From the NCBI GenBank assembly GCA_031551485.1, contig JAVBNO010000010.1, forward strand, positions 1 to 22,892: a stretch of DNA of 22,892 nucleotides. Direction: 5' to 3'. The notes beneath the pieces are model-generated. The model was not told the DNA's origin, ran no database searches, and saw nothing but the letters and a program-made list of their open reading frames with translations. The stretch comes from JAVBNO01 sp031551485. Lineage in GTDB: Bacteria > Bacillota > Clostridia > Oscillospirales > Ruminococcaceae. The position numbers were made by a program, and so were the translations under genes. Below, in pieces: positions 15,282 to 22,892 of this stretch; the first letter of the stretch is position 1, and the number at the start of each line of letters is the position of its first letter.

Positions 15282-15302
15282 GTAAGCCAAGAATGTTATA
15301 AT
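15274..15302 (+). promoter_or_regulatory. Promoter of the recJ-relA-dtd operon
   Basis: TTGAAT (15274-15279) and TATAAT (15297-15302) are 17 bases apart, and TG one base before the -10 makes it extended. The -35 overlaps the end of the oxidoreductase gene. Transcription would start near 15309, about 40 bases before recJ. Confidence 0.75.
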
Positions 15303-15349
15303 AAACCATTATACTGATGCCTTAAATAGCAATGAGGTGAATGTCGCCG

Positions 15350-17413
15350 ATGAAAAAATGGAAAATGCGCCCCAACAATCCGGAAGAGTCGGCTAAACTT
15401 GCCCGGGAATCCGGCAACGCCCCTTTTTGCTGTGACATTCTATGGGGCCGGGGCCACCAGACACTGGCCGATATGGCTGATTTTTTTGATACCTCCTGCA
15501 GGCTTAGCGATCCTCTGCGTCTGATAGACATGGATAAGGCTGTTGCCCGCATTCACCGGGCGCTGGATGAAGGGGAGAAAATAGCCGTCTATGGTGATTA
15601 TGATTGCGACGGCATCACCTCCACCGTCATGCTCTACCATTACCTGGAGGCGGTGGGCGGCGATGTGATTTATCATATTCCCGACCGGCATGAGGAAGGC
15701 TATGGCCTTAATGCCGACGCTGTCCGGCTGATGGCAGCTCATCACATTCAGCTGATCATTACGGTGGACAATGGCATTTCCGCCATCGATGAAGTGACGC
15801 TGGCCAACTCGCTTGGCATTGACGTAGTGGTCACCGACCATCACAAACCCCGGCAGACGCTGCCCCCAGCGGTGGCCGTGGTGGATCCCCACCGTGCCGA
15901 CTGTCCCAGCGGCTGTGTCAACCTTTCCGGCGTGGGTGTGGCTTTTAAGCTCATTTGTGCCCTGCAAGAGGATGACGGCACCGAGATGCTCTCCCACTAC
16001 AGTGACCTCATTACCATTGGCACGCTGGCGGATGTAGTACCCATTTCGGGCGAAAACAGGGCGATGGTCCAGAACGGCCTCCAAAAACTACAAAATCCCG
16101 AAAGGGTCGGGTTGGTGGCGCTTTTTGAAGTGGCTGGACTTGCGGACAAAACCATTACCAGCGAGTCGGTTATTTACGGCCTCTGTCCCCGCATTAACGC
16201 CACCGGCCGGCTGGGGGATGTGGGCGAAGCGGTGGAGCTTTTGCTCTGCGAGGATGAGGAACGGGCCGCCCAACTGGCAAAAGAGCTCAATGCCCTCAAC
16301 ATGCGGCGCAAAAGTATTGAAAGTGAGATTATGGAAGAAATCAACAGAATGATTGAAGGCACGCCCCAGCTTGTTCAGGATCGCCTTATCATTCTGTGCG
16401 GCAACGGTTGGCACCACGGGGTCATCGGCATTGTGGCTGCCCGGATATTGGAACAATACGACAAGCCCTGCCTCATCCTCTCCTGCGCGGATGGAGAGGC
16501 CCGGGGATCCGCCCGCAGCATAGAAGGATTTTCCATCATTGAGGCGATCTCCCAATGCAGCAAGTATTTGCAGCGCTACGGGGGCCACCCTCAGGCCGCC
16601 GGCATCACACTGGCTGTTTCGGATGTTCCGGAATTTGCCGCTGCCTTGCAGGCCTATGCAGCCGCCTCTCATCCAGATATGCCTTTTCCGGAATATCCCA
16701 TTGACAGGATTGTCATTCCCCGGGAAATCACCCTGGAAAACGCCGCCGCCCTGCAAGCGCTGGAACCTTTTGGCGAGGGTAACCCCCAACCCGTTTTTGT
16801 ACTGCAGAATATGCTTTTGGAAACGCTTACTCCCATAGGAGAGGGCAAATATCTGCGCCTCGGCCTGCGCTCGGCGGTGTCTGCGGACGACAATAACCTT
16901 GTTACGGCGGTCTGCTTCGAGTATTCCCCCCAGACCATTCCCTTTTCCACAGGCGACCGGGTCGATGTGGCCATTTCGCTGGGTACCCAGCTCTATAACG
17001 GCGAAGTGCGGGTCAACATCAAAGAGACTGCCATGCGCTTGTCCGGTCTGGATGAGGAGGCTTTCGGACAGGGCGAACGACAGTATGACCGCTACTTGCG
17101 GGGGGAATTGTCGGCGCAGGAAAAAACCGAGGTGGCGCCCACACGGGACGACATCGCCCTCTTGTACCGCTTTCTTGTCGGCAGCGGCGGTTATCCCTTT
17201 GGGCTTTCCCAACTAAGCGCGCGGATGTTGCTTCGGGGCCTGTCTTATCCTAAAACAAGAATTGGCATAGAGGTTCTTTTGGAACTGGGTCTCATCACGC
17301 TTACATACAATAAAGGCAGTATGGTTGTCTCAGTCGTGCCCAATCCCCAAAAGACAGACATCTCCACATCCAAAACCCTGGCAGTATTAACTGGTGCAAA
17401 GCTGGTGAATTAA
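15350..17413 (+). CDS. recJ: Single-stranded-DNA-specific exonuclease RecJ
   Basis: This 687-residue 5'-3' single-strand exonuclease serves recombination and mismatch or base-excision repair. The DHH phosphoesterase core has motif I YGDYDCDGITS at 81-91, the DHH motif at 163-165 (VVTDHHKP) and DPHRADCP soon after. The DHHA1 domain is marked by GGHPQAAGI (His413). An OB-like domain follows (about 470-590). The C-terminal extension of about 100 residues resembles a winged helix. The ATG at 15350 is 9 bases from GAGGTGA (15334-15340). The ATG at 15341 touches that site and is unlikely. The TAA stop shares a base with the relA start (TAATG), so the two are translationally linked. Confidence 0.94.
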   Translation: MKKWKMRPNNPEESAKLARESGNAPFCCDILWGRGHQTLADMADFFDTSCRLSDPLRLIDMDKAVARIHRALDEGEKIAVYGDYDCDGITSTVMLYHYLEAVGGDVIYHIPDRHEEGYGLNADAVRLMAAHHIQLIITVDNGISAIDEVTLANSLGIDVVVTDHHKPRQTLPPAVAVVDPHRADCPSGCVNLSGVGVAFKLICALQEDDGTEMLSHYSDLITIGTLADVVPISGENRAMVQNGLQKLQNPERVGLVALFEVAGLADKTITSESVIYGLCPRINATGRLGDVGEAVELLLCEDEERAAQLAKELNALNMRRKSIESEIMEEINRMIEGTPQLVQDRLIILCGNGWHHGVIGIVAARILEQYDKPCLILSCADGEARGSARSIEGFSIIEAISQCSKYLQRYGGHPQAAGITLAVSDVPEFAAALQAYAAASHPDMPFPEYPIDRIVIPREITLENAAALQALEPFGEGNPQPVFVLQNMLLETLTPIGEGKYLRLGLRSAVSADDNNLVTAVCFEYSPQTIPFSTGDRVDVAISLGTQLYNGEVRVNIKETAMRLSGLDEEAFGQGERQYDRYLRGELSAQEKTEVAPTRDDIALLYRFLVGSGGYPFGLSQLSARMLLRGLSYPKTRIGIEVLLELGLITLTYNKGSMVVSVVPNPQKTDISTSKTLAVLTGAKLVN

Positions 17414-19587
17414 TGGAATCGATTTTTACAAGCTTTATCGCGCTGGTCGAGGAGACCGGCAAACCCTATGATCTGGGTAAAATCCGACAAGCTTTCGAAA
17501 TGGCCAACGACGCCCATGCCGGGCAAACCCGGGCTACAGGGGAGCCCTATGTGCTGCACCCCATCGAGACAGCGGAAATACTGCTTGGCCTGGGCATGGA
17601 TACGGACACCATTGTGGCGGCTCTGCTGCACGATGTGGTGGAAGACACCCAGGTTACCATTGCCGAGGTGGAAAAGGCCTTTGGCAAAGACATTGCCCGG
17701 CTGGTGGACGGCGTCACCAAGTTGGGGAAAATACCCTTTACGTCCCGGGAACAACAGCAGGCGGAGAACATCCGCAAAATGTTGCTGGCCATGGCCCAGG
17801 ATGTGCGGGTTATCATCATCAAACTGGCAGACCGTCTTCACAATATGCGCACCATTGAAGTCATGCCCGACCAAAAGCGGCGGGATAAAGCGCTGGAGAC
17901 AATGGAGGTTTATGCGCCGCTGGCCCACCGGCTGGGTATTACCGGCGTCAAAGAAGAGTTGGAAGACCTCTCCCTCAAATATTTGGACCCAGTCGCCTAT
18001 GAAGAAATTGAAAATCAACTTAATATGCGCAAAGACGAACGCAATGCGTTTTTGGAGCGCATCAAGGAAAAATTGTATAACCGCCTCCACGACGAGCACG
18101 AAAATATGCAAATTGACGGACGGGTCAAAAGCATATACGGCATCTACCGCAAAGTATATGCCCAGGGGCGGGCGTTTGAGGAAATATACGACATCTATGC
18201 CGTACGCATTATTGTAGACTCGGTCTTTGAATGCTACAATATTCTGGGCATCATCCACGATGTTTTCCGCCCCATCCCTAACCGCTTTAAAGACTACATC
18301 TCCACCCCTAAGCAGAATATGTACCAGTCGCTGCAAACCACAGTCATCGACAATACAGAGGGCATTCCCTTCGAGGTGCAAATTCGCACCTGGGATATGC
18401 ACCACACGGCGGAATATGGCGTTGCAGCCCATTGGAAGTACAAAATTGGCATTTCCGGCAAAGATACGCTGGAGGATCGTCTGGCTTGGGTGCGGCAGCT
18501 TTTGGAGGCGCAAAAAGAATCGGACGACGCCGAAGATTTGGTTAAATCCATTAAGTCAGACATTGCGCCCGAGGAAGTATTCGTCTTTACCCCCAAAGGT
18601 GATGTTATCCGTTTGCCTGTGGGTTCCACCGTCATCGACTTTGGCTATGCCATTCACTCGGAAGTTGGCAACCAAATGACAGGCGCCAAAGTGGATGGGC
18701 GCATTGTGCCTTTGGATTTCAAGGTCAAGACAGGCATGATCGTAGAAGTCATGACCAGCAAAGGCCACGGTCCCAGCCGGGACTGGATGAATATTGTGCG
18801 TACCTCCGAGGCCAGAAGTAAAATCAGGGCGTGGTATAAGCGGGAACGGCGTGACGAAAACATTCAAGAAGGCAGGCAGGACTTCGAGCGAGAAATGCGC
18901 CGCAATCTCATTTCCGTTCCCCCAGAAGAGCTGGAGGCTTTTATTCTGGATGTCGCCAAGCGCCAGCATTTCCACAGCCTGGATGAATTTTACGCGGCCA
19001 TTGGCTACGGCGGCATCTCTCTTCACCGGATTATGCCCCGGGTGAAAGAAGAGTTCATCAAAAATTACCGCACCAATGATACGGATAAAATCGAAAAAGC
19101 CATCCAAAAGCCCAAGCGGCCGCGCAAGGCCTCGGGCGGCGTCATTGTGGAGGGGATGGACAGTTTTCTTGTCAAGTTTGCCAAATGTTGCAATCCTTTG
19201 CCCGGCGACGCCATCGTTGGCTTTATCACACGGGGCTATGGCGTCTCCATTCACAAAAAGGACTGTCTTAATGTACAAAGCTCGTCGGCCAATCCGGAAA
19301 ACGAGGGCCGCTGGGTCAAAGCCCACTGGGCCAAAAGCGTCAACGAAACCTTTAAATCTACCATTGAAATTATTACCAATGACCGCCAGGGCGTGCTGGC
19401 GGATGTCAGTGTGGCGCTGGCCAATATGCGCATTCCAATCCACGCCCTTAACGCCAAAGAGCTCAAGGACAAAACCGGCGTCATTCAGGTGAATATGAGC
19501 ATCAACGACCTGGAACAGCTGCAAAATATTATTAACAGTTTAAAGCGTATCCAGGGCATCAGCGAAATCAAGCGCACATCTACCTAA
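17413..19587 (+). CDS. relA: Bifunctional (p)ppGpp synthetase/hydrolase Rel
   Basis: This 724-residue protein governs the stringent response by making and degrading (p)ppGpp. The order is HD hydrolase (His49; HDVVED at 73-78 intact), the synthetase domain (about 230-350, with GRVKSIYGIYRK and RFKDYISTPK), TGS (about 387-447), a helical region, the zinc-finger part (KCCNPLPGD near 590), and ACT (about 640-715). Hydrolase residues are complete, so it is probably bifunctional. In the synthetase motif usually written YQSLHT, the His is Gln308 here (YQSLQTT). Start ATG 17413 overlaps the recJ stop; only a weak GGTGA (17404-17408) precedes it, fitting coupling. The next gene, dtd, follows after 12 bases. 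Confidence 0.95.
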   Translation: MESIFTSFIALVEETGKPYDLGKIRQAFEMANDAHAGQTRATGEPYVLHPIETAEILLGLGMDTDTIVAALLHDVVEDTQVTIAEVEKAFGKDIARLVDGVTKLGKIPFTSREQQQAENIRKMLLAMAQDVRVIIIKLADRLHNMRTIEVMPDQKRRDKALETMEVYAPLAHRLGITGVKEELEDLSLKYLDPVAYEEIENQLNMRKDERNAFLERIKEKLYNRLHDEHENMQIDGRVKSIYGIYRKVYAQGRAFEEIYDIYAVRIIVDSVFECYNILGIIHDVFRPIPNRFKDYISTPKQNMYQSLQTTVIDNTEGIPFEVQIRTWDMHHTAEYGVAAHWKYKIGISGKDTLEDRLAWVRQLLEAQKESDDAEDLVKSIKSDIAPEEVFVFTPKGDVIRLPVGSTVIDFGYAIHSEVGNQMTGAKVDGRIVPLDFKVKTGMIVEVMTSKGHGPSRDWMNIVRTSEARSKIRAWYKRERRDENIQEGRQDFEREMRRNLISVPPEELEAFILDVAKRQHFHSLDEFYAAIGYGGISLHRIMPRVKEEFIKNYRTNDTDKIEKAIQKPKRPRKASGGVIVEGMDSFLVKFAKCCNPLPGDAIVGFITRGYGVSIHKKDCLNVQSSSANPENEGRWVKAHWAKSVNETFKSTIEIITNDRQGVLADVSVALANMRIPIHALNAKELKDKTGVIQVNMSINDLEQLQNIINSLKRIQGISEIKRTST

Positions 19588-19599
19588 GGAGGAACAAGC

Positions 19600-20073
19600 T
19601 TGCGGGCTATTTTACAGCGGGTTACCCGGGCAACCGTTACTGTCGATGGTGAAGTCAAGGGCGCCATCGGCGCCGGGCTGTGCATTTTGCTGGGCATTTC
19701 GACAGAGGACACAGGGGCGGAAGCAGAGTTTTTGGCGGACAAATGTGCCGGTCTGCGTATTTTTGCCGACGGGGCGGGCAAGCTCAATCTGTCACTTTTA
19801 GACAGTGGGGGAGCGGCCCTTGTCGTTTCCAATTTTACCCTGTATGGCGACGCCAAAAAGGGCCGTCGCCCTTCCTATATACAAGCCGCCCGGCCAACCG
19901 AGGCGGAAAGTCTGTATGACTATTTTGTGGCCCGTCTGCGGGGCTGCGGCGTCGACAAGGTTTCCACAGGGGTCTTTGCCGCCGATATGCTGGTTTCCAT
20001 TGACAACGATGGACCTGTGACCCTCATTTTAGATACAACTGAGCTGATGCCAAAGGCGCCCAATCAACGATAA
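19600..20073 (+). CDS. dtd: D-aminoacyl-tRNA deacylase
   Basis: This 157-residue enzyme removes D-amino acids (and glycine from mischarged tRNA) by hydrolysing the ester bond to tRNA. The two family motifs are present. The first is SNFTLYGD at 77-84, where many members have SQFTL. The second is NDGPVT at 136-141, the Gly-Pro motif that gives chiral selectivity. The start is TTG 19600. It is supported by AAGGAGG at 19586-19592, 7 bases upstream, and by the family opening MRAILQRV. It lies in the recJ-relA-dtd-MBL series, a gene order common in Clostridia and Bacilli. Confidence 0.94.
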   Translation: MRAILQRVTRATVTVDGEVKGAIGAGLCILLGISTEDTGAEAEFLADKCAGLRIFADGAGKLNLSLLDSGGAALVVSNFTLYGDAKKGRRPSYIQAARPTEAESLYDYFVARLRGCGVDKVSTGVFAADMLVSIDNDGPVTLILDTTELMPKAPNQR

Positions 20074-20084
20074 AAGGTGATATG

Positions 20085-20714
20085 ATGAATTTATATGTAT
20101 TGCCCGTAGGCGGGCTGGAGACCAACTGTTATCTTTTGGCCAGCGACGAGGGCCACGCCGCCATCATCGATCCGGGCGCCGACGCCCCGGATATCATCCG
20201 CTCGCTGGCGGCTTACCAGCTCACCCCTTCTTTTATCATTCTCACCCACGGCCATTTTGACCACATTGGCGCTGTGAACGCCCTGCGCCAGCAATACCAT
20301 ATTCCCGTCTATGCCAGCGAAAAAGAGCTGTATCTGTTGGGGGATACGACCCGTAACCGGGCTCGTTATGTCAAAGTGCCCCAAAATGACCATATTGTCA
20401 CCCCGGATCTTTTTGTCAAAGAAGGGGACAGTCTTCCATTGGACGAGCTGACCCTGCATATACTGGAGACGCCGGGGCATAGCAAAGGCGGTATCTGCAT
20501 CCGTTGCGGAGACCTTCTTTTCACCGGGGACACGCTGTTCCTCCACGACATCGGTTACACTCACTTTGAGGGTGGCAGCTATGCCGACATGGAGCAGTCG
20601 CTGCGTAAATTGCGGGATCTGCCGGGCGATTACACGGTGCTGCCCGGGCACGGCCCCCATACCACCCTTGCTGAGGAACGAAAAAACAATGAATATATTC
20701 TTAAACTAGTATAA
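20085..20714 (+). CDS. MBL-fold metallo-hydrolase (glyoxalase II-like)
   Basis: This is a 209-residue protein of the metallo-beta-lactamase fold, similar in length and motifs to short glyoxalase II-type hydrolases. It has the full dinuclear zinc set: THGHFDH (His55, His57, Asp59, His60), His132 (ETPGHSKGG), Asp149 (FTGDTLF) and His189 (LPGHGP). The substrate is unknown; hydroxyacylglutathione, other thioesters and nucleic acids are possible in this superfamily. The ATG at 20085 is 4 bases from AGGTGA (20075-20080) and is preferred over the adjacent ATG at 20082, which is too close. The gene follows dtd by 11 bases in the same series, as in other Clostridia. Confidence 0.9.
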   Translation: MNLYVLPVGGLETNCYLLASDEGHAAIIDPGADAPDIIRSLAAYQLTPSFIILTHGHFDHIGAVNALRQQYHIPVYASEKELYLLGDTTRNRARYVKVPQNDHIVTPDLFVKEGDSLPLDELTLHILETPGHSKGGICIRCGDLLFTGDTLFLHDIGYTHFEGGSYADMEQSLRKLRDLPGDYTVLPGHGPHTTLAEERKNNEYILKLV

Positions 20715-20797
20715 TATGAGTATATTTTACAATATTCCCCCTTTACCGATTTGTTTCGCGTTTTTTGCGCTCTATTTTCCTGCCGGGAGCACTTTTT

Positions 20798-22264
20798 ATG
20801 GTTATTATTATAGATGGTCATCCTTTTGAATATGAGTTGCGCAGCCTGGCCATGATGTTTTTTCCTGGGGTCAGGCTTATTATTCGCACCGAAAAAGAGA
20901 ATATCACCGGTGACTTTGTCCACACTCGCATCCAGCAGGAAGGGGACAGGTTGGCGCTCTTCTGCGCCGTTTCCATCGGCGGCCAATACTGTCACGATAC
21001 AGTCGACGCCTCTTCGCCCCATCTGTCCTCCAAAGAGAATTTATGGGCTCTTGCGCGAATGGAATACGGTCTTTTGGCCAAGTTGACTGGAATCCGTCCC
21101 GCTTGGGGCATCTTAACGGGTATACGCCCGGCCAAACTGGTGCGGATGTTAAGGGAAAAGGGGCTGGAGGATGCTCAAATCCGGCAAAAACTTCAAGATG
21201 AATACTTTGTGTCCCCCCAAAAGCTGAATTTGGTCATGGACACAGCGGCCAATGAGCAGGCTATTTTGGCCCAACTGGCCGATGACCGATTCAGTCTCTA
21301 TGTTTCGATTCCTTTTTGCCCCAGCCGTTGCGCTTACTGCTCTTTCATCTCCCAGTCGGTGGCAGCCGCAGGCGCTCTTGTGCCAGAGTATCTGTCCAAA
21401 CTGGAGGAAGAATTGATCCTTACGGCTCAAATTGCTGGGGAACTGGGCCTCAAACCCCAGACTATTTACATTGGCGGGGGTACCCCCACAACCCTTTCCG
21501 TTGCTCAGCTTGCCCATTTGATGGAGACAATTCAACAACATTTTAACCTTTCCGCACTGGCGGAATATACGGTCGAGGCTGGCCGACCCGATACTGTGGA
21601 CATCCATAAGCTCCAGGCCATTTTGGCTGGGGGAGGGGACCGAATCAGTATTAATCCACAGACACTGAACAATGCGGTACTCAAAACCATCGGCCGCAGT
21701 CACAGTGCCCAAGACTTTTTGGATGCGTTTGCCCTTGCACGCCGTGCCGGATTCACCCGAATCAACACCGATCTGATTGCCGGGTTACCGGGGGACACCT
21801 CCGAAAGTTTGGCTTCCACATTGCGTCAAATCATCGACCTTGATCCAGAAAATATCACGGTTCATACACTTTCCCACAAAAAATCAGCCCACCTCGACCG
21901 CGATATTTTAGAGCAGGGTATCGCCCAAACGGTGGCACAAATGGTACAAATGTCCCAGGATATGCTTACGGAAGCCGGCTATCTGCCCTATTACCTATAC
22001 CGGCAGAAAAACACGGTGGGGAACCTTGAAAATGTGGGTTTTTCCAAGCGTGAAGCTTTCTGCCTTTACAATGTAAATATTATGGATGAAAGCCAAAATA
22101 TCCTTGCTGTCGGCGCCGGAGGCGTCACCAAGCTGCAAGGCAACGCATCCCAACGCCTCAAACGTATTTACAATTTTAAGTATCCGTTTGAATATTTATC
22201 AGGCTTCGACGAGATTCGCAAGCGCAAATATGAGATTAAAGAATATTTTGGAAATTTCATTTAA
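20798..22264 (+). CDS. hemZ: Coproporphyrinogen dehydrogenase HemZ (radical SAM)
   Basis: This 488-residue radical SAM protein belongs to the HemZ branch (TIGR03994-like), related to oxygen-independent coproporphyrinogen III oxidase HemN. The N-terminal segment has the HemZ signature GILTGIRPAKLV (about residue 105). The radical SAM cluster is CPSRCAYC (Cys174, Cys178, Cys181), followed by YIGGGTPTTL and NTDLIAGLPGDT. No C-terminal HemN domain is obvious. ATG 20798 follows GGGAG (20785-20789). The 83-base AT-rich gap before it holds an isolated TATAAT (20710-20715) with no good -35, so it may be read through from the MBL gene. Whether this branch makes porphyrin or has another reaction is not settled, and no other heme gene is in view. 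Confidence 0.92.
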   Translation: MVIIIDGHPFEYELRSLAMMFFPGVRLIIRTEKENITGDFVHTRIQQEGDRLALFCAVSIGGQYCHDTVDASSPHLSSKENLWALARMEYGLLAKLTGIRPAWGILTGIRPAKLVRMLREKGLEDAQIRQKLQDEYFVSPQKLNLVMDTAANEQAILAQLADDRFSLYVSIPFCPSRCAYCSFISQSVAAAGALVPEYLSKLEEELILTAQIAGELGLKPQTIYIGGGTPTTLSVAQLAHLMETIQQHFNLSALAEYTVEAGRPDTVDIHKLQAILAGGGDRISINPQTLNNAVLKTIGRSHSAQDFLDAFALARRAGFTRINTDLIAGLPGDTSESLASTLRQIIDLDPENITVHTLSHKKSAHLDRDILEQGIAQTVAQMVQMSQDMLTEAGYLPYYLYRQKNTVGNLENVGFSKREAFCLYNVNIMDESQNILAVGAGGVTKLQGNASQRLKRIYNFKYPFEYLSGFDEIRKRKYEIKEYFGNFI

Positions 22265-22281
22265 TTTTAATATAAACATCA

Positions 22282-22310
22282 TTGTAATCCCATATAGGCG
22301 GGAGTATAAT
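22282..22310 (+). promoter_or_regulatory. Promoter of the zinc-ribbon gene
   Basis: TTGTAA (22282-22287) and a perfect TATAAT (22305-22310) are separated by 17 bases in the gap after hemZ. Transcription would start near 22317, giving a leader of about 23 bases. Confidence 0.78.
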
Positions 22311-22339
22311 AAAGGCACCAAAGGAAAGGGAGTGGGTTT

Positions 22340-22762
22340 ATGACAACAATTGATGATATCATTGCAAGAGCACGGGACGTGGCCGTGGCTGCCGGCAAGA
22401 TGACCGGTGAGGTTTTTGAAATTTCTAAAGGTAAATTTCAGGCGTTAAAAATTAGTTCCAATATTCAAAAGAGCTACGAAAAATTGGGATCGATTGTCTA
22501 TGATTCCATCAAATACGACACAGAGAATAGTGAGCTTGTCAATGTGTGTGTTGCCGAAATCGATGCTCTCATTGAAGAATTGGCGGATGTCAACAGCCGT
22601 ATTTCCGATTTGAAGAGCGTGGTTGTTTGCAGCAGTTGTGGTTATTCTAACCCCACCACCGCCTATTTTTGCGCCAAGTGCGGCTCCAGCATTATGAAAA
22701 ATGACGCCGAGTCTTACACCAACCGGGTCGATATTGACGAGGCGGATGAATCCAAATCATAA
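22340..22762 (+). CDS. Small helical protein with C-terminal zinc ribbon
   Basis: This is a 140-residue protein I do not recognise beyond its layout. Residues 1-93 are predicted to be mostly helical and charged, possibly a coiled coil (IDALIEELADVNSRISDLKSV). Then comes a zinc ribbon of the membrane/cytosolic zinc-ribbon type: C97-x2-C100 (CSSCGYSNP) and C111-x2-C114 (CAKCGSS). A hydrophilic acidic tail ends it. The ATG at 22340 has GGGAG at 22328-22332, 7 bases upstream. It has its own promoter and a terminator-like hairpin, so it is probably a single-gene unit. In other Clostridia I would expect hisS and aspS after hemZ. Function is unknown. Confidence 0.85.
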   Translation: MTTIDDIIARARDVAVAAGKMTGEVFEISKGKFQALKISSNIQKSYEKLGSIVYDSIKYDTENSELVNVCVAEIDALIEELADVNSRISDLKSVVVCSSCGYSNPTTAYFCAKCGSSIMKNDAESYTNRVDIDEADESKS

Positions 22763-22766
22763 ATAG

Positions 22767-22810
22767 ACCTGCCGTTTGCTTGGGCGTTTCCCATTTGCGG
22801 GTGCTTTTCT
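22767..22810 (+). terminator. Probable terminator after the zinc-ribbon gene
   Basis: ACCTGC (22767-22772) pairs with GCGGGT (22797-22802), including one G-U pair. A nested TGGG/CCCA hairpin (around 22781-22792) sits in the loop. GCTTTTCT follows. The stem is short, so the call is moderate. Confidence 0.45.
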
Positions 22811-22834
22811 CCCACAGTGAAGAGGAGGTGCGTG

Positions 22835-22892
22835 TTGCGCAACTCATTTTTTGCTCTCTATGCAGTTTTTCCCGTCTTTGACATATACATTT
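22835..22892 (+). CDS. Start of an unidentified gene (3'-truncated)
   Basis: AGGAGG (22823-22828) is followed after 6 bases by TTG at 22835, or after 3 bases by an in-frame GTG at 22832. From TTG the frame stays open to the window end (19 codons) and reads MRNSFFALYAVFPVFDIYI. The segment is hydrophobic and might be a membrane or signal segment. It is too short to identify. Context suggests a new transcription unit after the probable terminator at 22767-22810, but I see no promoter in the short gap. Confidence 0.5.
   Translation, partial: MRNSFFALYAVFPVFDIYI

Noticed and set aside
16088..17212. A 374-codon open frame on the minus strand opposite recJ, with similar long frames opposite relA (17410-18513, 18556-19524) and rnfG (4093-4803)
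   Set aside because: They lie entirely opposite strongly recognised genes, have no family-like motifs and no convincing ribosome sites; GC-biased third positions explain the openness.
20710..20715. Perfect TATAAT at the end of the MBL gene, before hemZ
   Set aside because: No acceptable -35 lies 16-18 bases upstream and there is no extended TG, so it is probably AT-rich chance sequence.
1..22892. Search for tRNA, rRNA, CRISPR arrays, insertion sequences, phage or toxin-antitoxin genes
   Set aside because: No cloverleaf-like, repeat-spacer, transposase or paired small-gene pattern was seen by reading; the window is housekeeping in character.

Overview
The window looks like an ordinary chromosomal segment of a low-to-mid-GC Gram-positive anaerobe of the class Clostridia. 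The evidence is a complete Rnf complex in the clostridial order C-D-G-E-A-B, an EF-P gene followed by a CD1247-family zinc-ribbon gene, the recJ-relA-dtd-MBL-hemZ run, cdaA-cdaR, Gram-positive Shine-Dalgarno sequences before almost every gene, and frequent GTG/TTG starts. An Oscillospirales-type member is plausible, but the sequence alone does not fix the family. I see no insertion sequence, prophage, CRISPR array, tRNA or rRNA.

Layout. Bases 1-951 hold the 3' part of efp and an acidic zinc-ribbon protein. Bases 1048-6959 hold a Gx-family membrane transporter and rnfCDGEAB, with ATGA overlaps at rnfD/rnfG and rnfG/rnfE. This unit ends at a perfect 16-bp hairpin (6974-7009), which also terminates a convergent HAD-phosphatase gene (7021-7656, minus strand). 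A 186-nt divergent promoter region separates that gene from a DivIVA-like coiled-coil gene (7843-8601). Next come ispD and ispF (8707-9914), then a DUF3343 gene and a cysteine desulfurase (9989-11352) behind a hairpin that would bury the DUF3343 ribosome-binding site. After these come cdaA and cdaR (11470-13607) with a terminator, a COG2509 FAD oxidoreductase (13680-15281), the recJ-relA-dtd-MBL-hemZ series (15350-22264) from a good promoter at 15274-15302, a small zinc-ribbon gene with its own promoter (22340-22762), and the start of one more unidentified gene.

How the genes relate. Rnf couples ferredoxin:NAD+ electron transfer to ion pumping, and the Gx transporter heads the same strand-continuous cluster. 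IspD and IspF are two steps of the MEP isoprenoid pathway. DUF3343 plus desulfurase suggests sulfur or selenium mobilisation. CdaA/CdaR make and regulate c-di-AMP, and Rel makes and degrades (p)ppGpp, so two nucleotide second-messenger systems lie about 5 kb apart.

The points most worth a second look are an RnfG with two tandem FMN-binding domains, the second having a changed flavinylation motif (SHAT instead of SGAT); the hairpin over the DUF3343 ribosome-binding site; a structured leader before cdaA; a His-to-Gln change in the Rel synthetase motif; and the absence of glmM after cdaR. I found no clear, wholly new multi-gene system. No stretch longer than about 190 bases lacks a gene.
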